From: Woeseiaceae bacterium
GTDB taxonomy: Bacteria > Pseudomonadota > Gammaproteobacteria > Steroidobacterales > Woeseiaceae
Direction of reading: 5' to 3'
Length of the DNA stretch: 57,247 nucleotides
Assembly (NCBI GenBank): GCA_021773095.1
Contig: JAJFKR010000022.1
Coordinates: forward strand, 1-57,247
Part shown: one piece after another, positions 29,546 to 39,458 of the stretch
How the letters are laid out: every line of letters starts with the position of its first letter
Numbering within the stretch: position 1 is the first letter of the stretch
Program-made: the position numbers and the translations under genes
The notes under the pieces: model-generated
Told to the model about the DNA's origin: nothing
The model's input: only the letters and a program-made list of their open reading frames with translations
Database searches by the model: none

Positions 29546-30640
29546 ATGAAGCATCAGGCATGGCTGACTCTGGCGCACGCTTACGTGAATGTCGCCGAAT
29601 TGTTCGTCCTCAAAGAGCGCTTTGGCGAAGTCGGGGATATTGTTCGGCAAAATGAGCAGCAATTGAGAGACGCCGGATTGGTGGACAAGAAAGCCAAATC
29701 AATCTCCTCGCCCGACGACCGGGCTCTTGCGGCTGCAAGGCAATGGCTGGAGTCAGACCAGCATAATATCGTCGCCCACGGCACCGACGAATACCCCGAA
29801 ATGCTGTCGCAGCTACGGGGTGCGCCGCTGTTGTTATTCGTTAACGGTGATAGAGATGCGTTGCACCTGCCGTCGCTTGCGATCATCGGCAGCCGTAATC
29901 CGACACGCGGTGGAATACGAAACGCCGTCGAGTTTTCCAGGCACCTTGCCAGCAGCGGCTGCGTTATTGTCAGTGGTCTCGCCCAGGGTATCGACACCGC
30001 CGCTCACCGGGGCGCATTGCAGGCGGGTGGACGCACGGTAGCTTTTTTAGGTCATGGAATCGATCGCGTTTACCCGGCTCAAAATCATGAGCTCGCGCAT
30101 CAAATTACAAAAAACGGTGCCCTCGTCACCGAATACCCACTGGGGGCCGCACCCGACAAACGCCACTTTCCGGAGCGCAACCGACTCATTAGCGGCTTGT
30201 CGCTTGGAACGCTGGTCGTCGAGGCCGCAAGGCGCAGCGGCTCGCTAATCACTGCTCGTTTGGCGGCCGAACAGGGACGAGAGGTTTTTGCCCTGCCCGG
30301 TTCTATCCATAATCCACTGGCGCGAGGATGCCATGAGCTTATTCGCCAAGGCGCAAAGCTGGTCGAAACCGCCGCTGATATCGGCGCCGAGCTCGCGCCA
30401 TTGGCCGAGCACCTGCGGCAAACTGTAATGGAATCAACGACGAACAAACGACCGCCGCCTGATAATGACAACGACTATTCAGAGCTCAGGAAAATTCTCG
30501 GCCACGATCCGACGACAATTGACGACCTTCAGAGCCGATCTGGATTGACGATCGACCAGCTTTCCTCCATGCTCCTGATTCTGGAGCTTCATGGTGAAGT
30601 TGAGTCGCTTTCCGGCGGCCGCTACGCATTAATTGCTTGA
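29546..30640 (+). CDS. dprA: DNA-processing protein DprA
   Basis: DprA loads RecA onto incoming single-stranded DNA in natural transformation. The 364-residue protein has a SAM-like N-domain, then the Rossmann-like DprA core with AIIGSRNPTRGG, IVSGLAQGIDTAAHRGAL, and FPERNRLISGLSLGTLVVEA (about 110-280). A C-terminal winged-helix (DLQSRSGLTIDQLSSMLLIL) follows. Nothing is truncated, so transformation competence is possible. A GAGGA site lies 7 bases before the ATG. It is followed by smg after 21 bases. Confidence 0.96.
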   Translation: MKHQAWLTLAHAYVNVAELFVLKERFGEVGDIVRQNEQQLRDAGLVDKKAKSISSPDDRALAAARQWLESDQHNIVAHGTDEYPEMLSQLRGAPLLLFVNGDRDALHLPSLAIIGSRNPTRGGIRNAVEFSRHLASSGCVIVSGLAQGIDTAAHRGALQAGGRTVAFLGHGIDRVYPAQNHELAHQITKNGALVTEYPLGAAPDKRHFPERNRLISGLSLGTLVVEAARRSGSLITARLAAEQGREVFALPGSIHNPLARGCHELIRQGAKLVETAADIGAELAPLAEHLRQTVMESTTNKRPPPDNDNDYSELRKILGHDPTTIDDLQSRSGLTIDQLSSMLLILELHGEVESLSGGRYALIA

Positions 30641-30661
30641 AGATAAGGAGCCGCTCCAAGC

Positions 30662-31138
30662 ATGAAAGAAAACGTCCTCGACGTACTGATGTACCTGTTT
30701 GAAACCTACGTCGATACAGAAGAAGATCCCGAACCCGACCAGAATGAACTGCGGCTCGAGCTGTCGCGGGCGGGTTTTGGTGACAGCGAAATTGAGCGCG
30801 CACTTGAGTGGCTAGATGGACTAACAGACCATCAGGAGAGCCTGAATTACGGCAACCTGACCGCGCACGCCATCCGCATCTACAACGACTTCGAGCACGA
30901 GCGGCTCGATGCGCATTGTCGCGGCTATATTACTTACCTCGAACACACAGGAATCTTGTCGCCACCGCAACGCGAGCTGTTGGTTGATCGCCTTTTAGCG
31001 CTCGAATCCGCGGATATTGATGTCGAGCAAATCAAGTGGGTAGTCCTGATGGTGTTGTTTAGTCAGCCCGGTCAGGAACAGGCTTATGCCCGTATGGAGG
31101 ACCTCGTTTTCGAGGAGGGGGCCGGCTCTATTCATTAG
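30662..31138 (+). CDS. smg: Smg protein (DUF494)
   Basis: This 158-residue acidic protein matches Smg (MKENVLDVLMYLFETYVDT, then ALEWLDGL and FSQPGQEQAYARMEDL near the end). The family is conserved beside dprA and topA in gammaproteobacteria. Its exact function is unknown. It is soluble and predicted all-helical, and is cotranscribed with dprA. Confidence 0.92.
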   Translation: MKENVLDVLMYLFETYVDTEEDPEPDQNELRLELSRAGFGDSEIERALEWLDGLTDHQESLNYGNLTAHAIRIYNDFEHERLDAHCRGYITYLEHTGILSPPQRELLVDRLLALESADIDVEQIKWVVLMVLFSQPGQEQAYARMEDLVFEEGAGSIH

Positions 31139-31184
31139 TATGAAATTCCGATTTCCTTGACAGTTCGCTGCCAAGCACGTAATT

Positions 31185-31218
31185 AAACCGCGGCACAGTC
31201 TGCGGTTTTGTGTTTTTT
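31185..31218 (+). terminator. intrinsic terminator between smg and topA
   Basis: Stem AAACCGC / GCGGTTT with a 10-base loop, followed by TGTGTTTTTT. It lies about 45 bases after the smg stop. A promoter-like TTGACA (31157-31162) and TAATTA (31180-31185), 17 bases apart, sits immediately before it; its start site would fall inside the stem, so that promoter is doubtful. Confidence 0.75.
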
Positions 31219-31256
31219 GGACTGGTTAATCCGAACAAAAGGTCATGAATTAGAAT

Positions 31257-33647
31257 ATGCCGAAGAACCTCGTAATAGTGGAATCGCCCGCCAAGGCCAG
31301 CACCATCAGCAAATACCTGGGCAAGGACTTTGATGTCCTGGCGTCCTATGGCCATGTCCGCGATCTGGTACCCAAAGAGGGCGCAGTCGATACGGAAAAT
31401 CATTTTTCGATGAAGTATCAGATCATCGAGCGTAACGAAAAACATGTAAAAGCGATCATGCGCGCGCTGAAGAAATCCGACGCACTGTACCTCGCAACTG
31501 ATCCGGATCGGGAAGGCGAGGCCATCTCCTGGCATCTGGTCGAACTCCTGAAAGAAAAGAAGGCCCTGGACAACAAAGACGTCCATCGTGTCGTTTTTCA
31601 TGAGATTACAAAACAGGCGGTCCGCGATGCGGTCGCAAATCCGCGCGAAATTTCGGGCGACCTTGTCGGCGCTCAACAAGCGCGTCGAGCTCTCGACTAC
31701 CTCGTCGGTTTCAATCTTTCGCCATTACTGTGGAAAAAGGTGCAGCGCGGCCTTTCGGCCGGCCGCGTACAAAGCCCCGCATTACGCATGATCGTCGAGC
31801 GCGAGCTTGAAATCGAGGCATTCAAGGCGCGCGAATACTGGTCGATTGAGGCCGATGTTAGCAAGAACGAACAAGCGTTCGCGTCACGCCTTGTTAGCTA
31901 CAACGGCGATAAGGTTGAGCAGTTCAGCTTCGAAAACGAGGATGCAGCACGTGAGGTGGAGAAAACCATCCTGGATGCAGCAGCGGGTGAGCTCAATGTT
32001 GTTAGCGTTACCAAGCGCCAGCGCCGTCGTAACCCGACCGCACCGTTTACAACGTCTACTCTGCAGCAGGAAGCATCGCGGAAACTGGGTTTCAACACTC
32101 AACGTACTATGCGTGTCGCACAGAAACTTTATGAAGGCATCGCCTTGCCCGGCGAGGATCAGGTCGGTCTTATATCTTATATGCGTACTGACTCTGTCAC
32201 GCTTGCGGATGTGGCCGTTGCAGAAATTCGCGACATCATTACAGAGCGCTACGGCGCTGAGAATGTCCCGGAAGAGCCAAGAACATTCAAGACCAAGTCC
32301 AAAAACGCTCAGGAGGCGCATGAGGCGATACGTCCGACCTCCGTCGCACGCACGCCAGACGATTTGAAGGCTGTGCTCGATGAGGACCAGTTCAAACTGT
32401 ATTCACTCATCTGGAAGCGCACCATGGCCTGTCAGATGGTGCCCGCCGTATTCGACACGGTCGCCATCGAAATGGCGGCCGGCCCGGTCGATGCCGGTCA
32501 TCGCATGCGCGCCAACGGCTCGGTCCTGGTCGAGCCGGGCTTTATGGCGGTCTACCAGGAAGGTAAGGACGACGCCAAGGATGATGATGGCGATCGACTG
32601 CTGCCGGAAATCGAAGAAGGCGACACAATCAAGCTCGACGAGTTGCGCCCCGAGCAACATTTCACTGAGCCTCCACCTCGTTTCACTGAAGCGAGTCTCG
32701 TCAAGACCCTCGAAGAATATGGCATCGGTCGCCCGTCAACCTACGCGAACATCATCGCGACGCTGAAAAATCGCGAGTATGTCGAAATGGACGCCAAGCG
32801 CTTCATTCCGACCGATATCGGCCGAATCGTCATCGGCTTTTTGACCGAGCACTTCACGCAATACGTTGACTACGATTTTACGGCAAACCTTGAAGACGAT
32901 CTCGATCTGGTGTCGCTGGGCGAGAAAGACTGGGTGCCGCTACTGGAAAATTTCTGGCGGCCCTTCCACGCGCTCTGCGAAGACAAGGAAACATCCGTTA
33001 CTCGTGAGCAGGTTGCACAAGCGCGGGATCTCGGTACCGATCCGAAAAGCGGCAAGCCGGTCACGGTACGTATGGGTCGTTACGGACCTTTCGTTCAGAT
33101 AGGCACCAAGGACGACGAAGAGAAACCCAAGTTTGCGGGATTGCGTCCCGGTCAGAAAATGACCGACATCGACCTCGAAACAGCGATGGAGCTGTTCAAG
33201 CTGCCGCGCAAGCTGGGTGAGACGGAGGACGGCCTTCCGGTCTCGGCAAGCGTTGGTCGATTCGGTCCGTATGTTCGTTACGGCGATAAATATGTTTCCA
33301 TGAAGGAAGACGATCCATATACGGTTGAGTTACCGCGCGCACTCGAACTCATTGCCGAGAAAATCATTGCGGACGCCAATCGCATCATCCTGGACTTCGA
33401 GGCTGAGGGTATTCAGGTACTGAACGGCCGCTACGGACCGTATATTACCAACAAGGAAAAGAATGCTCGCGTTCCGAAAGATCGAGAACCCAGGTCACTA
33501 GCGCTCGAAGAATGCATAGAGCTGCTCGCAGCAGCACCGATCCGTGGACGACGCGGTAAAAAGAAAACCGCCAAGAAAAAAGTGACTAAGAAGAAGGCCA
33601 AGAAAAAAGCCGCTAAAAAGAAAGCTGCGAAGAAAAAGAAAAGCTAG
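31257..33647 (+). CDS. topA: DNA topoisomerase I
   Basis: TopA relaxes negative supercoils. The 796 residues begin with the Toprim domain (LVIVESPAKASTISKYLG; DPDREGEAISWHL), then the gate domains with the DNA-linking Tyr308 in LISYMRTDSV. Three C-terminal repeats of the MGRYGPFVQIG / VGRFGPYVRYG / NGRYGPYITN type follow. No CxxC zinc fingers are present, unlike E. coli TopA. The last 30 or so residues are almost only Lys and Ala (KKTAKKKVTKKKAKKK and on), a histone H1-like tail that probably binds DNA non-specifically. Ends 8 bases before tsaC. Confidence 0.97.
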   Translation: MPKNLVIVESPAKASTISKYLGKDFDVLASYGHVRDLVPKEGAVDTENHFSMKYQIIERNEKHVKAIMRALKKSDALYLATDPDREGEAISWHLVELLKEKKALDNKDVHRVVFHEITKQAVRDAVANPREISGDLVGAQQARRALDYLVGFNLSPLLWKKVQRGLSAGRVQSPALRMIVERELEIEAFKAREYWSIEADVSKNEQAFASRLVSYNGDKVEQFSFENEDAAREVEKTILDAAAGELNVVSVTKRQRRRNPTAPFTTSTLQQEASRKLGFNTQRTMRVAQKLYEGIALPGEDQVGLISYMRTDSVTLADVAVAEIRDIITERYGAENVPEEPRTFKTKSKNAQEAHEAIRPTSVARTPDDLKAVLDEDQFKLYSLIWKRTMACQMVPAVFDTVAIEMAAGPVDAGHRMRANGSVLVEPGFMAVYQEGKDDAKDDDGDRLLPEIEEGDTIKLDELRPEQHFTEPPPRFTEASLVKTLEEYGIGRPSTYANIIATLKNREYVEMDAKRFIPTDIGRIVIGFLTEHFTQYVDYDFTANLEDDLDLVSLGEKDWVPLLENFWRPFHALCEDKETSVTREQVAQARDLGTDPKSGKPVTVRMGRYGPFVQIGTKDDEEKPKFAGLRPGQKMTDIDLETAMELFKLPRKLGETEDGLPVSASVGRFGPYVRYGDKYVSMKEDDPYTVELPRALELIAEKIIADANRIILDFEAEGIQVLNGRYGPYITNKEKNARVPKDREPRSLALEECIELLAAAPIRGRRGKKKTAKKKVTKKKAKKKAAKKKAAKKKKS

Positions 33648-33654
33648 GCACCCG

Positions 33655-34206
33655 ATGACCACACCTGTCGACACGGCTGCGGAAATATTGCGCGGTGGCG
33701 GTGTAATTGCCTATCCGACGGAGGGCGTCTTCGGTCTCGGTTGTCTGCCCGATCAATTGGCGGCGGTACAACGCATTCTCGGTATCAAGCAACGTGATCC
33801 CGCCAAGGGTCTCATACTGGTTACCGCGCATGCGTCGCAACTCGAAGACTGGATTGAGCTACCGGTTGAATCCCGCTTACCCAACCCGGACCCGGACAAC
33901 CCGACCACCTGGATCGTTCCGGCCGCAAAACCAGTGAGCTCGCTGGTTCGTGGTGACAATACCGGCGTTGCGGTCAGAATTACGACCAACCCGGTCGCTC
34001 AGGCGATTTCTCTCGCCGTTCAGTCACCCATCGTGTCTACCAGCGCGAACCTCAGCGGGCAAGCGGTAGCGGCAAATCAGGCCGACCTTCGGCGCCAGTT
34101 CGAAGGTCTAGTAGACTACATCTTCCCCGCTGACTGTGGGCCGTCTTCGGGCCCATCGGAAATTCGTATTCTCGCGACCGGGGAAGTACTACGGCCCCGC
34201 CAATAG
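33655..34206 (+). CDS. tsaC: threonylcarbamoyl-AMP synthase (TsaC/YrdC)
   Basis: TsaC makes threonylcarbamoyl-AMP for the t6A37 modification of ANN-decoding tRNAs. The 183-residue single-domain form has [16 protein letters not shown], the KGLILV loop, the TWIVPA block and STSANLSGQ, all family landmarks. It follows topA closely, which is the usual context. The stop is 13 bases before the proposed hemF start. Confidence 0.95.
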   Translation: MTTPVDTAAEILRGGGVIAYPTEGVFGLGCLPDQLAAVQRILGIKQRDPAKGLILVTAHASQLEDWIELPVESRLPNPDPDNPTTWIVPAAKPVSSLVRGDNTGVAVRITTNPVAQAISLAVQSPIVSTSANLSGQAVAANQADLRRQFEGLVDYIFPADCGPSSGPSEIRILATGEVLRPRQ

Positions 34207-34219
34207 TGAGTGCAATAGT

Positions 34220-35128
34220 TTGAGTGATATCGATCAGGTAAAAAGCTATCTGCAAGGATTGCAGGACCAAATCTGCAAGGAACTTGCAGAAACGGACGGT
34301 AAGGCGACGTTTGTCAGAGATCGCTGGGCGCGTGACGCGGGTGGCGGTGGTGAAAGCCGCGTGTTGTCCAATGGCGCGGTCTTCGAGCAGGCCGGCGTCA
34401 GTTTCTCGCATGTGTTCGGCAACCAAATGCCGCCATCAGCGACAAAACACCGCCCGGAGCTTGCCGGGAAACAATTCCAGGCTGTTGGCGTGTCGCTCGT
34501 CCTGCATCCGCGCAATCCCTACATTCCAACCACGCATGCGAATTTTCGTTTCTTCACGGCCGGCATCGAAAATCCGGTTTGGTGGTTTGGTGGTGGTCTT
34601 GATCTGACGCCGTATTACCCGTTTCATGAAGACGTTGTGCACTGGCATCAGATCGCCAAGAACTCTTGCGACCCGTTCGGAGAGGAGCTTTATCCGCGTT
34701 ATAAAGCATGCTGCGATGACTATTTCTTCCTCAAACATCGCAACGAAACGCGCGGAGCAGGGGGCCTGTTTTTTGATGACCTTAACGAGCCAGGCTTTGA
34801 GAAAAGCTTCGAGTTTCTGCGGTCCGTCGGCGACAACTTTCTCGCGGCCTATCAACCCATAGTCGCGCGGCGCAAAGACCATCCGTACGGCGACCGGCAG
34901 CGTGACTTTCAGCTCTACCGCCGCGGTCGGTACGTCGAGTTCAACCTCCTCTATGACCGAGGCACACTGTTTGGTCTGCAATCGGGCGGTCGAACCGAGT
35001 CAATTCTGATGTCCCTGCCCCCACAGGTGCGCTGGCGATACAACTGGCATCCCGAACCGGGCTCACCGGAAGAAGACTTGTATCGCAATTACCTACAGCC
35101 CCACGACTGGCTCGACGATATCAAATGA
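34220..35128 (+). CDS. hemF: coproporphyrinogen-III oxidase, aerobic
   Basis: HemF converts coproporphyrinogen III to protoporphyrinogen IX with O2. Key blocks are [59 protein letters not shown] and [22 protein letters not shown] place the start at a TTG ([19 protein letters not shown]) because this aligns with E. coli HemF and gives 302 residues. The open frame also has an ATG 28 codons earlier, but that part lies within tsaC. No good ribosome site precedes the TTG, so coupling to tsaC is likely. Confidence 0.93.
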   Translation: MSDIDQVKSYLQGLQDQICKELAETDGKATFVRDRWARDAGGGGESRVLSNGAVFEQAGVSFSHVFGNQMPPSATKHRPELAGKQFQAVGVSLVLHPRNPYIPTTHANFRFFTAGIENPVWWFGGGLDLTPYYPFHEDVVHWHQIAKNSCDPFGEELYPRYKACCDDYFFLKHRNETRGAGGLFFDDLNEPGFEKSFEFLRSVGDNFLAAYQPIVARRKDHPYGDRQRDFQLYRRGRYVEFNLLYDRGTLFGLQSGGRTESILMSLPPQVRWRYNWHPEPGSPEEDLYRNYLQPHDWLDDIK

Positions 35129-35225
35129 CAGAGCATTTGCGCTCATCGCACCTTTTCTCAACCTGACGGCAATATTCTCTTTTGGTAACCTCTGTGCCTA
35201 CATCAGCAAGCCGTTGTGAGTAATT

Positions 35226-35786
35226 ATGTCCTGGATAGAAGAAGTCGAAGTCAGTGAGGCCGAGGGAAAGTTAGCAGAAACCTATGCGGCGCTGATCAAG
35301 CAGCGCGGAAAGGTCTCAAATATTCTCAAGGTTCACAGCCTTAATCCTGATGCGATGGGCGCCCATCTCGAATTGTACATGACCATCATGTTCGGCAAGT
35401 CCGGCCTGAGCCGGGCCGAACGGGAAGCGATTGCGGTAGTCGTATCGGCAAATAACGACTGTGAATACTGCGTGAATCATCACGCCGAGGCATTGCGCCG
35501 TTACGTCAAGGATGACGAGGTCGTTAGCCTTCTTATGTCGGCGGATGGGCTTGAAACTCTTGAACCTCGACTTAGCAATATCGTTCGCCATGCAGAGAAG
35601 CTAACCACCGCGCCTGGCGCCATGACAGAAAGCGACCTGGGCGAACTGCGCGCCGAGGGCCTGTCCGACGGTGACATACTCGACATCACCCTGATCGTGG
35701 GTTACTTCAACTTCGTAAATCGTATTGCTCTGGGCCTGGGTGTCGCATTCAGCGACGACGAAATGAGCGGCTACGTTAACGACTAA
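35226..35786 (+). CDS. carboxymuconolactone decarboxylase/AhpD-like peroxidase-related protein
   Basis: 186 residues of the AhpD-like fold. The redox motif CEYCVNHHAEAL (about residues 79-90) has the CxxC-xxxH pattern of alkylhydroperoxidase AhpD, and the preceding LSRAEREAIAVVVSANN is the usual lead-in helix. It would use the two cysteines for peroxide or disulfide chemistry; the physiological partner is unknown. It lies between hemF and a secreted protease. Confidence 0.88.
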   Translation: MSWIEEVEVSEAEGKLAETYAALIKQRGKVSNILKVHSLNPDAMGAHLELYMTIMFGKSGLSRAEREAIAVVVSANNDCEYCVNHHAEALRRYVKDDEVVSLLMSADGLETLEPRLSNIVRHAEKLTTAPGAMTESDLGELRAEGLSDGDILDITLIVGYFNFVNRIALGLGVAFSDDEMSGYVND

Positions 35787-35804
35787 CGTCGATATAATAG
35801 TGAC

Positions 35805-38800
35805 GTGAAACAAAACCACACCGCACTCATTCTTGGCTTGCTACTGACCTCGCTCAGTGTTGGCGCACAGCAGGAATCTGTCATAAAAGGCCCGGACAAC
35901 ATACACCTGACGGGTGCCCAGGACCCGGCTACCACCAAAGTCTATATTGTTCAGCTGAGCTCTCCATCGGCGGCCGAGCACCATGCATCGCTTGCCAGGA
36001 CCTACGCAGCACCTACTGCGAGTAGCGGCGCACCCTTGCCACGATTTGAAAAAAACAGTGCCGGCATCCAGTCCTACACAGCAAGGATTGGCCAGGAACA
36101 GCAACGCATACTCCGTTCGGCGGGTAGAGACGTACGGCAGATCTACAGCTACAAGTACGCGCTCAATGGTTTTGCCGCCCGTATGAGTATCGCGGAGGCG
36201 CAAAAGCTTGAGGCTCTCGATGAGGTTCTCAGGGTCTGGGAGGACGAAGTCCGCCCACTAGCCACGAACCACAGCCCGGGCTTTCTCGGCCTTTTTGACA
36301 GTGCAAAAGGTTTGCGTACGCAGCAAGCGCTTGATGGCGAAGGCGTAATTATTGGTGTCATCGACAGTGGTATCGCGCCAGGACATCCTGCGCTGCAAGA
36401 CACTCGCGAAGCTGACAGGCCAAGCACTTGCCGCAGCAGCTGGGCGGAGTCGACCTTACTCGGCCAATGGTTGTGCCGGCGTTTCGACAAGCGGTCCGAC
36501 GTTCTGAATTTCGAGCCTGTCGAAAACTGGAATGGAACCTGCGAGGCTGGCGAGCAATTCGATGAATCGAATTGCAATAACAAACTCATCGGCGCGCGAT
36601 GGTTCATAGACGGTGCCGAAGATACCGGGCCTATTGACGAGAACGAGATCCGTTCGCCGCGAGATGCCGATGGCCACGGCACACACACCGCGACTACGGC
36701 CGCCGGCAACAGCACCAGCGCTTCGATTTTTGGAACCTTGATCGGGGATGTCGAGGGCATGGCTCCGCGTGCGCGTGTCGCCGTCTACAAAGCCTGCTGG
36801 CTACGCCCGTCCGAGACGCGCGCCAGTTGCAACACGTCGGATCTGGCACGCGCGATTGATGCTGCAGTGGCCGATGGTGTGGACATCATTAATTATTCTG
36901 TCGGTAATTCAATGCGGGAAATCACAGCTCCGGACGATATTGCTCTTATGGCCGCTGCCAAAGCCGGCGTAGTCGCGGTCGTTGCCGCCGGTAATGAAGG
37001 TCCCAATCTGGCAACGATCGGCTCCCCGGCGGGCGCTCCGTGGGTAATTACGGCCGCAGCATCCAGCCGCAGCGGCAACTCGGCGGTAGAGGCGTTTGAG
37101 GTATCAGCGCCACCGTCCATCGTAGGCAAATACGCCATCAAGGAAGCACTATTCTCGCCGATGCTGTCGGATCGGGGGCCGATTGAGGGCACACTGGTGC
37201 TGGTCGACGACGGTGATGACACGTTGCCGTCCGGCTCTCCCGGCATCACCTCTGATGGCTGCCAGGCGTTAATCAATGGCGCCGAAGTTGCCGGCAACAT
37301 TGCGTTAATGCAGCGGTCGGGTTGCCTGTTCACTGACATGGTGAAGAACGCGGAGGACGCCGGCGCGATTGCCGTATTGGTGTACAACATCGCTGGCGAC
37401 CCGATCGTCATGTTTGGTGCAAGCGGGCTCGTCGATATTCCGGCGTTAATGATCGGGCAGGCCGATGCCAACCTCATATTGGCCGAGATGGATGCGGGCA
37501 ACGAGGTGTCCGTCGTACTCGAAAAAAGTTTCCTGCTGACGACGACCGATAACGGCAATATCATGGCCGGTTTCTCGGCACGTGGTCCCGGGCCGATCCC
37601 TGACATCCTGAAGCCTGACGTCACAGCGCCCGGCGTCAACATCATCGCCGGTTTCACACCGGAGCCGGGGAATGCTACCCCCGGGGAAAACTTCGCCTAT
37701 CTAAGCGGCACTTCAATGTCAACGCCGCACGTTGCTGGTGTCGCCGCGCTGCTACGCCAGGCGCATCCCGCATGGTCACCTGCGGCTATACGGTCCGCGT
37801 TAATAACCAGCGCTCGTCAGAACCTGCAAATACAGAACAGCGTTGTCGCCGCGAATCCTTTCGACTTTGGCGGTGGACACATAGTGCCCAATGACGCCCT
37901 TCAGCCCGGCCTCGTTTACGATGTCAGCAACGATGGCTACGACGCATTCGCCTGCGGGACCGCCTCACCCGCAGTGACGTCAGCACGTTGTACCGAGCTT
38001 GCTGCTGCGGGCCATTCTTTTCTTGCGAGGGATTTTAATCAGGCGTCAATAGCCATTTCACGGCTTGCGAATCAGGAGACCGTCACTCGCACCGTTACCA
38101 ACGTTAACGAGGATGCTGAGTCCTATAATGTCGATATCGTTTCGCCGCCCGGCGTCAATGTCGTGGTGTCACCTGCGGCGCTAAGCCTCGGCCCGAGCGA
38201 ATCGGCAAGTTTCGATGTCACGCTCACCTACGAATCCGGCCCGCTGGACCTGTGGCGGTTTGGTTCAATAACGTGGAATGGCGATGACCACGATGTACGC
38301 AGCAGTCTGGCCATCAAGCCTGCGTCTATTACGGCGCCGGAGGAAATCACCTCTTTTGGCGGCACTGGCAGTGCATCCTTTTCCGTTGAGTTCGGCTACA
38401 ACGGCAGCTACAACCCGGGCGTACACGGACTGAATCTACCGCTCATTCAGACCCGATTTGTCGACAACGATCCGACCAAAACCTTCACGCGTCGAGTCAG
38501 CAACGGCGTGACCGAGCACGTGTTGCTAGTGCCGCAAAATCAGCTGTACTTGCGCTTCTCCCTGTTTGACGCGCTCACCGACGGCGATGATGATCTGGAT
38601 TTGTATATTTACTACTGCGGCCTTGATGGCGGCTCTTGCAGCAGGATCGGTGTCAGTGGTGAGCCCACATCACAAGAGCAATTCAATCTTTTTCGCCCGG
38701 CGCCCGGCGTTTATGGCGTCTATGTCCACGGCTTCGAAACGGATGAGGTTCAGGGCGGTCCCGGATCTAACTACCAATTGCTGGCGTGGTCGATTGGCGC

Positions 38801-38978
38801 CGTAGACGACAAAGGCAACATGAGTGCGTCCGGCCCCGCTTTCGTTAGCGCCGGCACCACGGGTGATGTCACCATCAACTGGAGCGGCCTGATCTCCAAC
38901 ACCATCTACCTGGGCGGTATTTCACACAACACGCCACAAGGACTGTCCGAGTTAACGATAGTAACGATCGGCAACTGA
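35805..38978 (+). CDS. secreted subtilisin-like serine protease (S8, PA domain)
   Basis: A 1057-residue exoprotease with a signal peptide (ALILGLLLTSLSVGA), an I9-type propeptide (about 45-150) and an S8 catalytic domain. The triad is visible as Asp187 (IGVIDSGIAPGHP), His291 (DGHGTHT) and Ser637 (SGTSMSTPHVAG). A PA domain is inserted at about 430-560. A beta-sandwich C-terminus of over 300 residues follows, probably for substrate or cell-surface binding. The GTG start lacks a ribosome site, but the signal peptide begins here. It would feed peptides to the cell; no dedicated secretion genes are nearby. Confidence 0.93.
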   Translation: MKQNHTALILGLLLTSLSVGAQQESVIKGPDNIHLTGAQDPATTKVYIVQLSSPSAAEHHASLARTYAAPTASSGAPLPRFEKNSAGIQSYTARIGQEQQRILRSAGRDVRQIYSYKYALNGFAARMSIAEAQKLEALDEVLRVWEDEVRPLATNHSPGFLGLFDSAKGLRTQQALDGEGVIIGVIDSGIAPGHPALQDTREADRPSTCRSSWAESTLLGQWLCRRFDKRSDVLNFEPVENWNGTCEAGEQFDESNCNNKLIGARWFIDGAEDTGPIDENEIRSPRDADGHGTHTATTAAGNSTSASIFGTLIGDVEGMAPRARVAVYKACWLRPSETRASCNTSDLARAIDAAVADGVDIINYSVGNSMREITAPDDIALMAAAKAGVVAVVAAGNEGPNLATIGSPAGAPWVITAAASSRSGNSAVEAFEVSAPPSIVGKYAIKEALFSPMLSDRGPIEGTLVLVDDGDDTLPSGSPGITSDGCQALINGAEVAGNIALMQRSGCLFTDMVKNAEDAGAIAVLVYNIAGDPIVMFGASGLVDIPALMIGQADANLILAEMDAGNEVSVVLEKSFLLTTTDNGNIMAGFSARGPGPIPDILKPDVTAPGVNIIAGFTPEPGNATPGENFAYLSGTSMSTPHVAGVAALLRQAHPAWSPAAIRSALITSARQNLQIQNSVVAANPFDFGGGHIVPNDALQPGLVYDVSNDGYDAFACGTASPAVTSARCTELAAAGHSFLARDFNQASIAISRLANQETVTRTVTNVNEDAESYNVDIVSPPGVNVVVSPAALSLGPSESASFDVTLTYESGPLDLWRFGSITWNGDDHDVRSSLAIKPASITAPEEITSFGGTGSASFSVEFGYNGSYNPGVHGLNLPLIQTRFVDNDPTKTFTRRVSNGVTEHVLLVPQNQLYLRFSLFDALTDGDDDLDLYIYYCGLDGGSCSRIGVSGEPTSQEQFNLFRPAPGVYGVYVHGFETDEVQGGPGSNYQLLAWSIGAVDDKGNMSASGPAFVSAGTTGDVTINWSGLISNTIYLGGISHNTPQGLSELTIVTIGN

Positions 38979-39386
38979 GCGCGAATACCAGATTTCAATC
39001 AGTCCAATAACAATCACAGCCGACGGCACATAAAATGCGCTGCCACCAAAGACCGCAACGACATCTCTGAGAACAAATGCATCCAGATCCTGGACCAGTA
39101 CGCCGGCGAACGACAGAACAAATAACGGAAACGCCCAGGATTTTCTCAATAAAAGCGCAATCGATGCGAGTACCCCGGCGTTAACAGCTATCGCATACGC
39201 GGAGTTCGCCCAGATGGGTGTCGCGTCCATAAAGGCGGCTATCTCGGTGCCCATGCTTGCCATCATCTCGGGTGTGAGCGTCATTTGCTGGTAGTAGAAC
39301 ATAAGACCAATCAGGTTCCAGACCAGAAATACTCCAGCGATAACGTTGTAGGAAGTCGGCGGCTTGCCGTTTAGTTCGTCAGACAT
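38952..39386 (-). CDS. four-helix membrane protein, unknown function
   Basis: The 144-residue protein has four hydrophobic segments (about 15-35, 60-80, 85-102, 112-135) and short polar ends. It resembles the many small proteins annotated only as sugar-transporter-like or hypothetical membrane proteins. I do not recognise a specific family. Its 3' end overlaps that of the S8 protease by 27 bases in a convergent arrangement. It seems to be transcribed alone. Confidence 0.7.
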   Translation of the reverse strand: MSDELNGKPPTSYNVIAGVFLVWNLIGLMFYYQQMTLTPEMMASMGTEIAAFMDATPIWANSAYAIAVNAGVLASIALLLRKSWAFPLFVLSFAGVLVQDLDAFVLRDVVAVFGGSAFYVPSAVIVIGLIEIWYSRSVADRYYR

Positions 39387-39458
39387 CGTGCACCCTCTGC
39401 TTCACGTTGTTGTGAGGCGTCCGATAATCCAACGCTCCGGTGCCGATTGCAAGTTACC

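Noticed and set aside
31157..31185. TTGACA-17-TAATTA promoter for topA
   Set aside because: The predicted start would fall inside the terminator stem that follows. Kept only as a remark.
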